The translations under genes and the position numbers were made by a program. The notes beneath the pieces were generated by a model. That model searched no databases, had not been told where the DNA came from, and saw only the letters and a program-made list of their open reading frames with translations. From Amycolatopsis alba DSM 44262 (GTDB lineage: Bacteria; Actinomycetota; Actinomycetes; Mycobacteriales; Pseudonocardiaceae), in assembly GCF_000384215.1 (NCBI RefSeq), contig NZ_KB913032.1:9695605-9759604 (forward strand): DNA of 64,000 nt. Reading direction: 5' to 3'. The number at the start of each line of letters is the position of its first letter. The stretch's first letter is position 1. Shown piece after piece: positions 44,306 through 52,048 of the stretch.

Positions 44306-44776
44306 CAGGACCTCCGAGCACGAGTTGCCACCACGTATTCGGTGTGTGGCGCTGTCACCCCCTAACTCCGCGAAAAACGTCGATTTTGGACATGTGGTAT
44401 CGGAAATTTTCAGATTAGTTTTCCGAACCTGCACGCGGCGCGCCGAATGCGTCAACGTTTTCAGGATTTCATTGCACGCCCGAGAATTCTTTGTGTCGCC
44501 AGGCTGCGCATTTTCGGGGCCGGAAGCTTGAGGCGCCGCCGCGCGAAACCTGAATCGACCCGCCTGCATATGCAGTTCAAAGCCCCTTTTGCTTCCTTCT
44601 GAGGCGACATCTCGCGATGGAGCTCTCGCGCCAGCTAGCACGTCGACGATCGCTCGCCACTCCGAGTTTTGAGGCGCTTCTGAGGCGCATACGGAGCGGT
44701 TCTGAGGCGCTTTTGAGGCGCTGATTATGGCTTTCTTCGAGGCGTCCTTATTTTGCCTTTAGGGAGCGTGGTCGAC
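44306..44776. promoter_or_regulatory. Divergent control region between modification and conjugation operons
   Basis: 470 bp without a gene between two outward-facing operons. 44380-44530 is AT-rich for this genome and suits promoter DNA for the minus-strand operon. 44529-44745 holds the direct-repeat array described separately. No palindromic oriT structure with confidence. Confidence 0.55.
44529..44745 (+). repeat. Direct-repeat array of TGAGGCG, helically phased
   Basis: Seven copies of T/CGAGGCG: at 44529, 44600, 44670, 44681, 44703, 44714 and a CGAGGCG variant at 44738. Four extend to TTTTGAGGCGC or TTCTGAGGCGC. Spacings in the right-hand cluster are 11, 22, 11 and 24 bp, close to one and two turns, so a protein could bind them along one face. 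They end 32 bp before the start of the first conjugation-operon gene. Likely operator or iteron array. Confidence 0.75.
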
Positions 44777-45796
44777 ATGGACTCATCGTTATCGAACGTC
44801 GAGCCCGAACCGGACTCTGTCTCTGTCCGCCATGGCACAGGCGTGGAGGGCGGGGTGTTCGATGTCGCGGCGGTCAGCTTTGCGTGGCTGGTGACCGGCC
44901 CGCGTCCGGTGTGTGTGAACGGCGCCGAGATCGCGGGCTTGCCCGCTCGGCCGGTACCGCTGGATGAGCTGGGTGCGACGCTGGTGGCCGAGGAGTGCAC
45001 GCAGGCCGTGCGGGACGCGGCGTGGACCTACCTGATCACCCGCGCGCGAACCGAACGCGGCACGTGGACGGTCGCGTGTGTCGGGCTGGCGCTGCCCGTG
45101 CTGCTGTCCGTCGCGACGCCCTTGACCAAAGGGTTCCGCGGCGACAAGCACGACATCCACGCCGACGTCTTGACCGGGTTCCTGCAGTGGCTGAACGAGG
45201 TCGATCTGGACCGGCCGGCGATCCTCGCGCGTCTGCGGTGGGCGGCTTTCCGCCGCGGCTATCTCGCCTTGCGCGAGGCGCTCGACGGCCCGCTGCCGAC
45301 CGAGGAATTGGACGAACTCTCGGCGAGATCCGCTCGTTTCCGCTCGGCACCGCCTCAGCGACTGGGCGGGCATCCCGAGGACTTGCTGATGGCCGCTGTC
45401 CGCGACGGTGTCATCACCCTCGAGGAGGCCACCCTGATCTGGGATACCCGCTTCGGCGACGTGCCGATCGAGGGCACCGGAGGGCCTCTCGGCCGCGCCG
45501 AGTGGGCGATCCGGAAGGTACGCAGCCGCGCTGAACAGCGCCTGATTTCCGACCTGACCGGTCACGAGGACAACCCTGCTGGATCAGTGCCGCGCGTCCG
45601 CCAGGCACCGCTATCGATCCCTGCCTGGCTCCGCTGTCTTCCACGACTTGCCGACGCTCCCGCGCCGCGAACCGGTCCGCGATCGGACCTCGCTTCGCGC
45701 GGAACCACGTTGCCCGCGGAACCCCGTTCACACACTCGCCGTATCGGCTCCGCAGGGCTCGCGCGGACCGGCCGGGAGGTGAGCTCATGCGACTGA
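44777..45796 (+). CDS. Conjugation-operon leader protein, possible sigma/regulator-like
   Basis: 339 residues from ATG 44777 behind AGGGAG; a GTG at 44768 is possible. No clear domain. The central part has helix-rich sequence (DVLTGFLQWLNEVDLDRPAI, LRWAAFRRGYLALREALDG) and HPEDLLMAAVRDGVITLEEA, which resembles a sigma-factor region 4-like helix pair. The C-terminal 70 residues are disordered and Arg/Pro-rich. It starts the transfer operon and overlaps the pilin gene by 10 bp. A regulatory role is only a suggestion. Confidence 0.7.
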   Translation: MDSSLSNVEPEPDSVSVRHGTGVEGGVFDVAAVSFAWLVTGPRPVCVNGAEIAGLPARPVPLDELGATLVAEECTQAVRDAAWTYLITRARTERGTWTVACVGLALPVLLSVATPLTKGFRGDKHDIHADVLTGFLQWLNEVDLDRPAILARLRWAAFRRGYLALREALDGPLPTEELDELSARSARFRSAPPQRLGGHPEDLLMAAVRDGVITLEEATLIWDTRFGDVPIEGTGGPLGRAEWAIRKVRSRAEQRLISDLTGHEDNPAGSVPRVRQAPLSIPAWLRCLPRLADAPAPRTGPRSDLASRGTTLPAEPRSHTRRIGSAGLARTGREVSSCD

Positions 45797-46317
45797 CACC
45801 ACGCCGCCCGTTCTGTCCAGCCAGCCTCCCGATTCGCCGCATCGCATCCCGCCGCCGCGGACCCCAGAGCACCACCGTGTGCACCGGCGAAGCACATCCC
45901 CGGACGAGAGCCGCCCTCGGCGGGCTACGCCACCGTGCTCGTTCTGTCACCACGCGGACCCGACTTCGCAACGAGGTGACCCGTCGCCGTGTCGTGCTGC
46001 TTCTCGGATGGCTCGCCGCCGCCGGGACGCTGCTGACATCCTCGGCCGCGCAAGCGGAGACCGTCCACTACGTCGCGCTGGCGGCGACCGTCGATCAGGT
46101 CCTCAACAACATCCGGAACTGGATCATGGGGATCCTGGCCGGGGTCGCGGTCGTGTTCATCACCATCGGTGGCCTGCGCTACCTGATGGCCTCGGGCGAT
46201 CCCGGCGAGATCGAGAAGGCCAAGGGCGCGTTCAAGGCCGCCGGCATCGGCTTCGGGCTCGCCGCGCTCGCCCCGCTCGTGGTCGAGATCCTCAAGGGCA
46301 TCGTGGGCGGGGTGTGA
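45787..46317 (+). CDS. T4SS pilin-like protein (VirB2/TrbC type)
   Basis: Up to 176 residues from ATG 45787; a GTG at 45976 would give a 113-residue preprotein starting VTRRRVVLLLGWLAAAGTLL with a signal peptide and an AQA cleavage site. The mature part has two hydrophobic helices (WIMGILAGVAVVFITIGGLR and FGLAALAPLVVEILKGIVGG) joined by a short polar loop YLMASGDPGEIEKAKGAFKA, the standard pattern of VirB2/TrbC pilins. It should form the secretion channel or surface filament. Confidence 0.8.
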   Translation: MRLTPRRPFCPASLPIRRIASRRRGPQSTTVCTGEAHPRTRAALGGLRHRARSVTTRTRLRNEVTRRRVVLLLGWLAAAGTLLTSSAAQAETVHYVALAATVDQVLNNIRNWIMGILAGVAVVFITIGGLRYLMASGDPGEIEKAKGAFKAAGIGFGLAALAPLVVEILKGIVGGV

Positions 46318-46320
46318 ACG

Positions 46321-48696
46321 ATGACCACCCCTCGCAACACACCTTCCCGCTGTCCGCGTGACCCTGCTCGGCGTCGCCCGGCGGCGCTGCCCCTTCGCCC
46401 TGCCCGAGCTGCCGATCCCAGTCCTCACCGTGATGGCACCGACACTCGGCCGGGGCGCGCCGACCGGCTCATGCTCGGACCACCGGCAGCTCTCGCCAGA
46501 CGCCGCCGGCTGACCCAACGGCGGTGGGCCCGCGCACTCGCGGTGCTGGTGCCGCTGTTAGCGGCCGTCATCGGAATCGCGCTGACCGCCTCGGCTTCCC
46601 CCGTGCCCACGCCCGCACACGTGGCAGCGGCGGCGCCGCCGGCGCCCGCGCAGCCACCGGTACTGCCGCTTCCGCCCAATCCCAGCTGCGTACCGGGTTC
46701 TGCCGAACCGGCGTGCCTTCTGCCGACGCCGTCGTCTCCACGACCTGCGCCTCCGGCGGGGCTCCCGAGTACGCCACTGGTTCCCGGCCCGTCGGCGCTG
46801 CCGGTGTCGTGTTTCCCCGGATCGGTGCTGCCCGAGTGCGGCAATCTCCCCACCCAGCCACCCACGAGCCAGCAGTGCGACGGCCCGAACTGCATCCCGC
46901 AGCCGGTACCCCGTGATCCCGGCGATGACGAAAGCGAGTGCGGGTTCACCGACCCGGTCGCGTGTGTCACCGAGGCCATCGACACCTTCTTCCGCGGCCT
47001 GGTGATCGGTGCGCTGAACCCGTTGCTGGAGCTGCTGGGCAAGACGGTGCTGTCCACACCGGACCCGAGCATGCTGCCCGGCGTCGGCCAGGCCTGGAAC
47101 GAATCGTGGCAGCTGATGCTCGCCTTCTACGGCAGCGTCGTCGTGATCGCGGGCCTGATCCTGATGGCCTACGAGACCCTGCAGACCCGCTACACGATCA
47201 AGGAGATCGCGCCCCGGCTCGCGATCGGGTTCCTCGCCGGGACGCTGTCGCTGTTCCTGGCGACCCAGGGCATCGAGATCTCCAACGCCGTGAGCGCGGC
47301 GCTGATGACCGGCGCGGTCAACCCGGACACCGCCGCCAAGGCGATGACCGACATGATCCTGGGCTCGCTCAACGGCGGCGCGGGCTGGCTTCTGTTCATC
47401 GGGCTCGCGCTCGCGGTGATGCTCGTGGTCTTGCTGCTCACCTTCATCGTGCGGGTCGTCGCGACGATCCTGCTGATCGCGGCCGCGCCGATCCTGTTGA
47501 TGTGGCACGCCCTCCCCCACACCGAGGGCGTAGCCATTTTCTGGTGGAAGGCCTACGGGCTGCTGCTGGTCATCCCGATCGGCCAGGCCGCAGCGGTGAC
47601 CGTGGCTTTGCGGGTGTTCTTCACCCCCGGCGGATTCACCGTCTTCGGCCCGACGCTGAACGGGCTGACCAACCTCCTGTTCTGCGTCGCGCTGATGTGG
47701 GTGCTGGTCAAGATCCCGTTCTGGTGCCTCCAACCACTGCGCGGCGGTGGCGGCCGGTCGCTGCTCGGATCGCTGGTGCGCGGCGCGATCGCCTACAAGA
47801 CCATGGGCCTGCTCGGCGGTGCCAGCTCCCTGTTCGGCGGCACAGGTCGCAAGGGCGGCGGCCCGCGCGTGCGGGGTGGCGGAGGTCCTCCGGCGGACCC
47901 GCCGTCCACGCGCACGGGCCAGTTCATGCTGCCGATGCGGGTCCGCCGCACCCGGCCTGGGTCGGGCAGGTCACCGCGCCTGGGCGAGATGCCGGACACC
48001 GGCCCTCGCGTGGATCGCCGGCCGGGTCCTGGGCAGATGTCGCTGTTCACCACGAGCGGTTCCGGGGTCGAGCGGGCGGTGTCGGCGAACCCGCGCGCGC
48101 TGCCGCAGGAGGATCTGCCCGGCGCGCTGCCGCGTGATCAACTCGGGTTGCCGATCACCACCCGCCGGGCCCCCGACCGGGTGGGGCGCCGGTCACTGGC
48201 CGACGACCTCGCCGAACGACGCGGCGGGATGCCGCCACCGGTGCCACAGCCTGGGCTGCTCACCTCGGATGGGCGGGTCAACCGCAACGCCCGTCCGCCC
48301 GCGCACCTGCCGCGCGCGCTGATCGCGCCGAACGCCGGGATGCTGCCGATCCACCTGCGCCCCGCGCCGCCGGGGACGTCTCGGCGGTCGCTCGCCGATG
48401 ACCTCGCCAACCCGGCACCGGCGAGCCCGCCGCGGCAGACCGGCCCGGGACTGATCACCCCGTCCGGCCAGATCAATCGCGCCGCACGCGCCCCGCGCCG
48501 CCCAGCACAGGATGCCTACACGGGCAACCGGCCGCTGGCCTCGGGCCAGTACCCGCTGCCGCTCGGCGTCCGGCGCCAGCCCACACCGCCGCCACCGGCC
48601 ACGGACGCGGCCGCTCCGCCGCCCAAGCGGCGAGCGGGAACGCAACTGCCCCTACCCCTGGACCTGCCCGCCCGGCGGGCCTCGAAGAAGAAGTGA
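46321..48696 (+). CDS. TrbL/VirB6-like polytopic membrane protein with long tail
   Basis: 791 residues. A basic start leads to a signal-like helix (ALAVLVPLLAAVIGIALTAS), a Pro/Cys-rich extracytoplasmic segment of about 110 residues, then at least six transmembrane helices (LMLAFYGSVVVIAGLILMAY, LLFIGLALAVMLVVLLLTFI, LLFCVALMWVLVKIPFWCLQ). This matches the channel component of actinobacterial T4SS. The C-terminal 280 residues are cytoplasmic, Arg/Pro-rich and contain a duplicated block: RRSLADDLA occurs twice, and GLLTSDGRVNRNAR is mirrored by GLITPSGQINRAAR. Follows the pilin gene by 3 bp. Confidence 0.8.
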   Translation: MTTPRNTPSRCPRDPARRRPAALPLRPARAADPSPHRDGTDTRPGRADRLMLGPPAALARRRRLTQRRWARALAVLVPLLAAVIGIALTASASPVPTPAHVAAAAPPAPAQPPVLPLPPNPSCVPGSAEPACLLPTPSSPRPAPPAGLPSTPLVPGPSALPVSCFPGSVLPECGNLPTQPPTSQQCDGPNCIPQPVPRDPGDDESECGFTDPVACVTEAIDTFFRGLVIGALNPLLELLGKTVLSTPDPSMLPGVGQAWNESWQLMLAFYGSVVVIAGLILMAYETLQTRYTIKEIAPRLAIGFLAGTLSLFLATQGIEISNAVSAALMTGAVNPDTAAKAMTDMILGSLNGGAGWLLFIGLALAVMLVVLLLTFIVRVVATILLIAAAPILLMWHALPHTEGVAIFWWKAYGLLLVIPIGQAAAVTVALRVFFTPGGFTVFGPTLNGLTNLLFCVALMWVLVKIPFWCLQPLRGGGGRSLLGSLVRGAIAYKTMGLLGGASSLFGGTGRKGGGPRVRGGGGPPADPPSTRTGQFMLPMRVRRTRPGSGRSPRLGEMPDTGPRVDRRPGPGQMSLFTTSGSGVERAVSANPRALPQEDLPGALPRDQLGLPITTRRAPDRVGRRSLADDLAERRGGMPPPVPQPGLLTSDGRVNRNARPPAHLPRALIAPNAGMLPIHLRPAPPGTSRRSLADDLANPAPASPPRQTGPGLITPSGQINRAARAPRRPAQDAYTGNRPLASGQYPLPLGVRRQPTPPPPATDAAAPPPKRRAGTQLPLPLDLPARRASKKK

Positions 48697-48709
48697 GGAC
48701 CGACTCGCC

Positions 48710-49999
48710 ATGACTTCTCCCGTGCGTGTGCCCGCCGACGTCGACCGCCCGGACCGGGTACTCGGCCCCTTGACTGCCCGGCAGCTCGCGATCCTCGGCG
48801 TCGCCGGTCTCCTGCTCTACGGCCTGTACTCGGCGACCAGCTCGTTCGTGCCGTTGCCGGTGTTCCTCATCGTCGCCGTCCCGGTCGGGATCACGGCCAC
48901 CGTGCTGGCCCTCGGGCAGCGTGACGGGCTGCCTCTGGACCGCCTCGCCCTCGCCGCGATCCGCCAGCACCTGTCGCCGCGGCACCGGGTCGCCGCGCCC
49001 GAAGGCGTCCGCGCGGCCCCGGCCTGGCTCACCGACCGCCAAGCCGACACCCGCACCCGAGGCCGCCGGGGACGCCACCCGGCGGCGGGGGCCCAGGCGG
49101 TGTCCCCGGCACCGCTGGAACTCCCGGCCAGTGGCGTGACCGACAGCGGCGCGCAGGCCGGGATCGTCGACCTCGGCACCGACGGGCTCGCGGTCATCGC
49201 GGTCTGCTCGACGGTCAACTTCTCGCTGCGCACGCCTGGGGAGCAGGAAGCGCTCATCACGTCGTTCGCGCGCTACCTGCACAGCTTGACCGCGCCGGTG
49301 CAGATCCTGGTGCGCGCCGAACGCCTCGACCTCGCCCCGCAGATCGCCGAGCTGCGGGCGCGGGCCGGCGGGCTGCCGCACCCCGCCTTGGAAACCGCCG
49401 CGCGGGACCACGCGGACTATCTCGCCGAGCTCACCGCGCACGCGGATCTGCTGCGCCGCCAGGTGCTGCTCGTGCTGCGCGAACCGCTGCGCACCGGCCC
49501 GGCCCCGGCCGCTCCGAGCGTGCCGTGGCGACAGCGCCACGGCGACGAGCAGCCGGTGGAGGACAGGATGCGGCAGGCGGCCGAGCAACGGCTGGTGCGG
49601 CGTCTTGGTGAGGCCAGCGAACTGCTGACCCCGGCCGGGATCGTGGCCACCCCGCTCGATGCCGCCGCCGCGACCGGGGTGCTGGCGGCGGCGTGCAACC
49701 CCGACACGTTCCTGCCGCCCTCCGCGGGGCTGGCCGGAGCCGACGAGGTCGTCACCGCCACCACCACCTTCACCGACCTCTACGGCACCGACGGCGACCG
49801 TGCCGACGAGGCTGACTTCGCGACGGCAGCACGACCGGCCCGCCCCTCGCGCGCACCCACCGCCGCACCGTCATCCTCGCGCCGCGCTCCGGCGGCACCA
49901 GACCCCGAGCCGTCGCGCTCCGCCCGCCCGCAGGCCGCCGGTCCGTGGCTGCCGATGGACGAGGACTGGGACTACGACGACGAGATCGAAAGCAGGTAG
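48710..49999 (+). CDS. PrgI-family (VirB3-like) T4SS protein
   Basis: 429 residues from ATG 48710. The N-terminal 75 residues are a PrgI domain: VPADVDRPDRVLGPLTARQL followed by two helices (AILGVAGLLLYGLYSATSSF, VFLIVAVPVGITATVLALG). The remainder is a soluble domain (STVNFSLRTPGEQEALITSF, VQILVRAERLDLA) usual in actinobacterial relatives and ends in a disordered acidic tail (MDEDWDYDDEIESR). Inner-membrane partner of the VirB4 ATPase, which follows by 7 bp. Confidence 0.88.
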   Translation: MTSPVRVPADVDRPDRVLGPLTARQLAILGVAGLLLYGLYSATSSFVPLPVFLIVAVPVGITATVLALGQRDGLPLDRLALAAIRQHLSPRHRVAAPEGVRAAPAWLTDRQADTRTRGRRGRHPAAGAQAVSPAPLELPASGVTDSGAQAGIVDLGTDGLAVIAVCSTVNFSLRTPGEQEALITSFARYLHSLTAPVQILVRAERLDLAPQIAELRARAGGLPHPALETAARDHADYLAELTAHADLLRRQVLLVLREPLRTGPAPAAPSVPWRQRHGDEQPVEDRMRQAAEQRLVRRLGEASELLTPAGIVATPLDAAAATGVLAAACNPDTFLPPSAGLAGADEVVTATTTFTDLYGTDGDRADEADFATAARPARPSRAPTAAPSSSRRAPAAPDPEPSRSARPQAAGPWLPMDEDWDYDDEIESR

Positions 50000-50006
50000 G
50001 CATCCC

Positions 50007-51983
50007 ATGGCACGCACCAAAAACCACGCCACGGCGACCCGGTCCGGGTCGGCGGAGGCGTTCACCCCCGACGCGCTGTCGGTGTCCGCCCGCCACCTCG
50101 AAGTCGGCAACGAATTCGTCGCCTCCTTCGGCGTCACCGGCTATCCGCAGGAGGTCTACCCAGGCTGGCTCGCCCCGCTGCTGACCTACCCCGCGCGCCT
50201 GGACGTCTCAGTCCACGTCCAGCCCGTCGACCCGGCGACCGCCGCCAGCGGACTACGCAAACAACGCGCGAAACTCGAAGCGTCCCGCCGGCACAACGCG
50301 CGGCATGACCGGCTCGACGACCCGGACCTCGACGCCGCCGCCGAGGACGCCGCCGACCTCTCACACAGCATCGCCCGCGGCGACGGCCGCCTGTTCCGCT
50401 TCGGCCTGTATCTCACCGTGCACGCACCGGACGAAACCGCTCTCGCCGAGGAAGTCTCCGCGCTGCGGTCACTGTGCGCGTCGTTGCTTTTGGACGCGAA
50501 ACCCGCCACCTACCGGGCGCTGCAGGGCTGGGTGAGCACCCTGCCGCTCGGGCTCGACCAGCTCGGTCTGACAAGGACGTTCGACACCGCCGCGGTCAGC
50601 GCCGCCTACCCCTTCACCTCGCCGGACCTCCCGCCGACCGACCCGACCACCTCCGCTCCCTCCGGGGTCCTCTACGGCTACAACGTCGGCTCCTCCGGGC
50701 TGGTCCATTGGGACCGGTTCACCTGCGACAACTACAACATGGCCGTCCTCGGTCGCTCCGGCGCCGGCAAGAGCTACTTCGTCAAGCTCGAAACCCTGCG
50801 CAGCCTCTACCGACAGCTCGGCGACCACGAGAACGGGTGGGCAATGCACGGGGTGCAGGCGTTCGTCATCGACCCCGAAGACGAGTACGCGCGGCTGGCC
50901 TCCCAGGTCGGCGGCACCTACGTCCACCTCGGCGCGGGCGGGGTGCGGCTGAACCCGTTCGACCTGCCCGTGCACGTCGGCGCGAACGGACGTCGCACCG
51001 CGCCACAGGACGCCCTCAAACGGCGCAGCCTGTTCCTGCACACCGTCCTGGCCGTACTGTTCGGCACGGAGATCACAGCCGCCGAACGCGCCATGCTCGA
51101 CACCGCGATCACCGCCACCTACCGCCGTGCCGGGATCACCGGTGACGCCCGCACCTGGACCCGCCCGGCGCCGCTGCTGCGCGACCTGCGCGACGTCCTC
51201 TCCGCCACCGGCGACGGTGGTGACGCGATGGCCGCCGACCTCGCCGCCCGGCTGCACCCCTTCGTCGACGGCAGTTTCGGCGACCTCTTCGACGGACCCA
51301 CCAGCGCCGCCCCGGAGGGACACCTCGCCGTGTTCTCCCTGCGCGACCTACCCGACGAACTGCGCACCATCGGCACCCTGCTCGTACTCGACACTGTCTG
51401 GCGACGCGTCTCGAACCCAGCCGACCGCCGGCCCCGGCTGGTCGTGGTCGACGAAGCCGGGCTCCTCATGCGCCACCCCGTCGCCGCGCTGTTCTTGCTG
51501 CGCCTGGCCAAAGCCGCCCGCAAACACTGGTGCGGGCTCACCGTGGCCACCCAGGACGCCGCTGACCTGCTCGGCAGTGATCTGGGCAAAGCCATCGTCA
51601 GCAACGCCGCCACCCAGGCGTTGCTGCGCACGGCACCGCAAGCCATCGACGAGATCGTCGAGGCCTTCGACCTCTCCGCCGGAGAGCGGCGGTTCCTGCT
51701 CTCGGCCGACCGCGGCCAGGGCCTGTTGTCCTCGGGCACGCAGCGAGTGGCGTTCCAGTCGCTGGCCTCGCCCACGGAGAACTTCCTGATCACCACCGAC
51801 CCCGCTGAGCTGGCCCGGTTCGCCGAACAGGATCCGGACGCCACCGACAGCGGCCTCGCCGACGCCTACATCGACCTCGGCCCGGCCGGCACCAACGGGA
51901 GCGCCGCCGAACCAGTCACCGATGCCGAATCCGGCGGCGACGAGTTCGGCGACGCGGGACAGATCGACCTCGACACCGCGTGA
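50007..51983 (+). CDS. virB4: VirB4-type conjugation ATPase
   Basis: 658 residues from ATG 50007; longer in-frame sequence upstream is a shadow of the PrgI gene. N-terminal VirB4 domain (FVASFGVTGYPQEVYPGWLA) then the ATPase: Walker A LGRSGAGKSYFVK near 247-259, FVIDPEDEYARL, Walker B LVVVDEAGLLM near 478-488, TVATQDAADLLGSD and a C-terminal VLLRTAPQ-like arm. It energises assembly of the secretion channel. Stop overlaps a possible GTG start for the coupling protein (GTGA). Confidence 0.93.
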   Translation: MARTKNHATATRSGSAEAFTPDALSVSARHLEVGNEFVASFGVTGYPQEVYPGWLAPLLTYPARLDVSVHVQPVDPATAASGLRKQRAKLEASRRHNARHDRLDDPDLDAAAEDAADLSHSIARGDGRLFRFGLYLTVHAPDETALAEEVSALRSLCASLLLDAKPATYRALQGWVSTLPLGLDQLGLTRTFDTAAVSAAYPFTSPDLPPTDPTTSAPSGVLYGYNVGSSGLVHWDRFTCDNYNMAVLGRSGAGKSYFVKLETLRSLYRQLGDHENGWAMHGVQAFVIDPEDEYARLASQVGGTYVHLGAGGVRLNPFDLPVHVGANGRRTAPQDALKRRSLFLHTVLAVLFGTEITAAERAMLDTAITATYRRAGITGDARTWTRPAPLLRDLRDVLSATGDGGDAMAADLAARLHPFVDGSFGDLFDGPTSAAPEGHLAVFSLRDLPDELRTIGTLLVLDTVWRRVSNPADRRPRLVVVDEAGLLMRHPVAALFLLRLAKAARKHWCGLTVATQDAADLLGSDLGKAIVSNAATQALLRTAPQAIDEIVEAFDLSAGERRFLLSADRGQGLLSSGTQRVAFQSLASPTENFLITTDPAELARFAEQDPDATDSGLADAYIDLGPAGTNGSAAEPVTDAESGGDEFGDAGQIDLDTA

Positions 51984-52048
51984 TCCAGACCTCGTACCGC
52001 GTCCCGGTTTTGCCTGTCTCACAAGCGTTCCCGGAAGGGAGTTCCATC

